Shown: positions 63,976 through 64,000 of the stretch, piece after piece
Numbering within the stretch: position 1 is the first letter of the stretch
Layout: every line of letters starts with the position of its first letter
Assembly: GCA_964533275.1 (NCBI GenBank)
Contig: CAZHJK010000015.1
Location: 1 to 64,000 of the forward strand
DNA length: 64,000 bases
Source: CAZHJK01 sp964533275
Lineage (GTDB): Bacteria; Bacillota; Clostridia; Eubacteriales; Garciellaceae
Direction of reading: 5' to 3'
Program-made: the position numbers and the translations under genes
The notes under the pieces: model-generated
What the model saw: the letters and a program-made list of their open reading frames with translations, nothing else
Told to the model about the DNA's origin: nothing
The model's database searches: none

Positions 63976-64000
63976 GGTCGCATAGCTCAGCTGGGAGAGC
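63976..64000 (+). tRNA. tRNA gene, 5' part only
   Basis: GGTCGCA-TA-GCTCAGCTGGGAGAGC fits an acceptor strand, T8/A9 and a D arm. The anticodon is past the window edge, so the identity is unknown. Confidence 0.9.

Overview
The window looks like a chromosomal segment of a low-GC, endospore-forming Clostridia bacterium. The evidence is the AT-rich codon use, strong AGGAGG-type ribosome binding sites, TTG/GTG starts, two T-boxes, a lysine riboswitch, an alpha/beta-type small acid-soluble spore protein, a SpoVB-like flippase and a PdaB-like deacetylase. A relative of Alkaliphilus or the Tissierellales is plausible, but the genus cannot be fixed from sequence alone. A run of 100 N marks a draft-assembly gap at 49821-49920.

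Layout. (1) 1-5226 is the leader-distal part of a very long CRISPR array: 72 repeat units and 71 spacers, with the last repeat degenerate. Leader and cas genes must lie to the left, outside the window. (2) 5.5-8.5 kb holds a metallo-beta-lactamase-fold enzyme, a two-CBS protein, an AEC-family permease and an HD-domain protein. (3) 8.6-19.4 kb is a proline/arginine block: a T-box with a Pro (CCC) specifier before proA-proB, then argD-argB (minus) divergent from argC-argJ-argG-argH-argF (plus). Two ARG-box operators overlap both -35 elements between argB and argC. (4) 19.4-24.3 kb has a 42-aa membrane peptide, a membrane polysaccharide deacetylase, a C_GCAxxG protein with a ThiF/MoeB-like enzyme, and a split transketolase. 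(5) 24.4-30.2 kb is a tungsten/molybdenum-cofactor locus: a Moco-family riboswitch, a tungstate transporter (tupABC) and two MoeA genes, the second fused to a periplasmic-binding-like domain. (6) 30.3-35.1 kb has mgtE preceded by a possible 23-codon leader peptide, divergent from a Val T-box, a small membrane protein and valS. (7) 35.1-45.5 kb is mixed: an Imm5-like immunity-type gene and a secreted protein bracketed by inverted repeats, a hemerythrin protein, an amino-acid ABC transporter, an LrgAB pair, folC and a beta-propeller protein. (8) 45.5-53.1 kb has a DUF4364 regulator, a SpoVB-like flippase, lplA, a PdaB-like deacetylase, a MurE-type ligase, an SSB-like protein and a GntR-RCK_C regulator resembling c-di-AMP sensor BusR. 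(9) 53.1-58.4 kb is the lysine/DAP operon on the minus strand (asd-dapA-dapB-dapH-lysC) behind a lysine riboswitch. (10) 58.5-64.0 kb has an M20 amidohydrolase (possible N-acetyl-DAP deacetylase), a second secreted protein related to the one in (7), an SASP, a methyltransferase, a cold-shock protein, Hsp33 and the first 25 nt of a tRNA.

Together the genes cover glutamate to proline and arginine, aspartate to lysine/DAP/peptidoglycan, and W/Mo cofactor supply. Much of the regulation is visible as RNA: two T-boxes, a Moco-type and a lysine riboswitch, and terminators.

The unexplained structure lies mainly in intergenic DNA. Heptanucleotide tandem repeats of three families recur directly after stop codons. 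A class of short palindromes keeps a GTAG edge but changes its stem. GGGACGG-type inverted repeats bracket a two-gene cassette and, elsewhere, supply the last codons of folC. The best candidates for something new are the mgtE leader, the Imm5-like cassette and the heptamer repeats. No complete novel multi-gene defence system is visible in the window.
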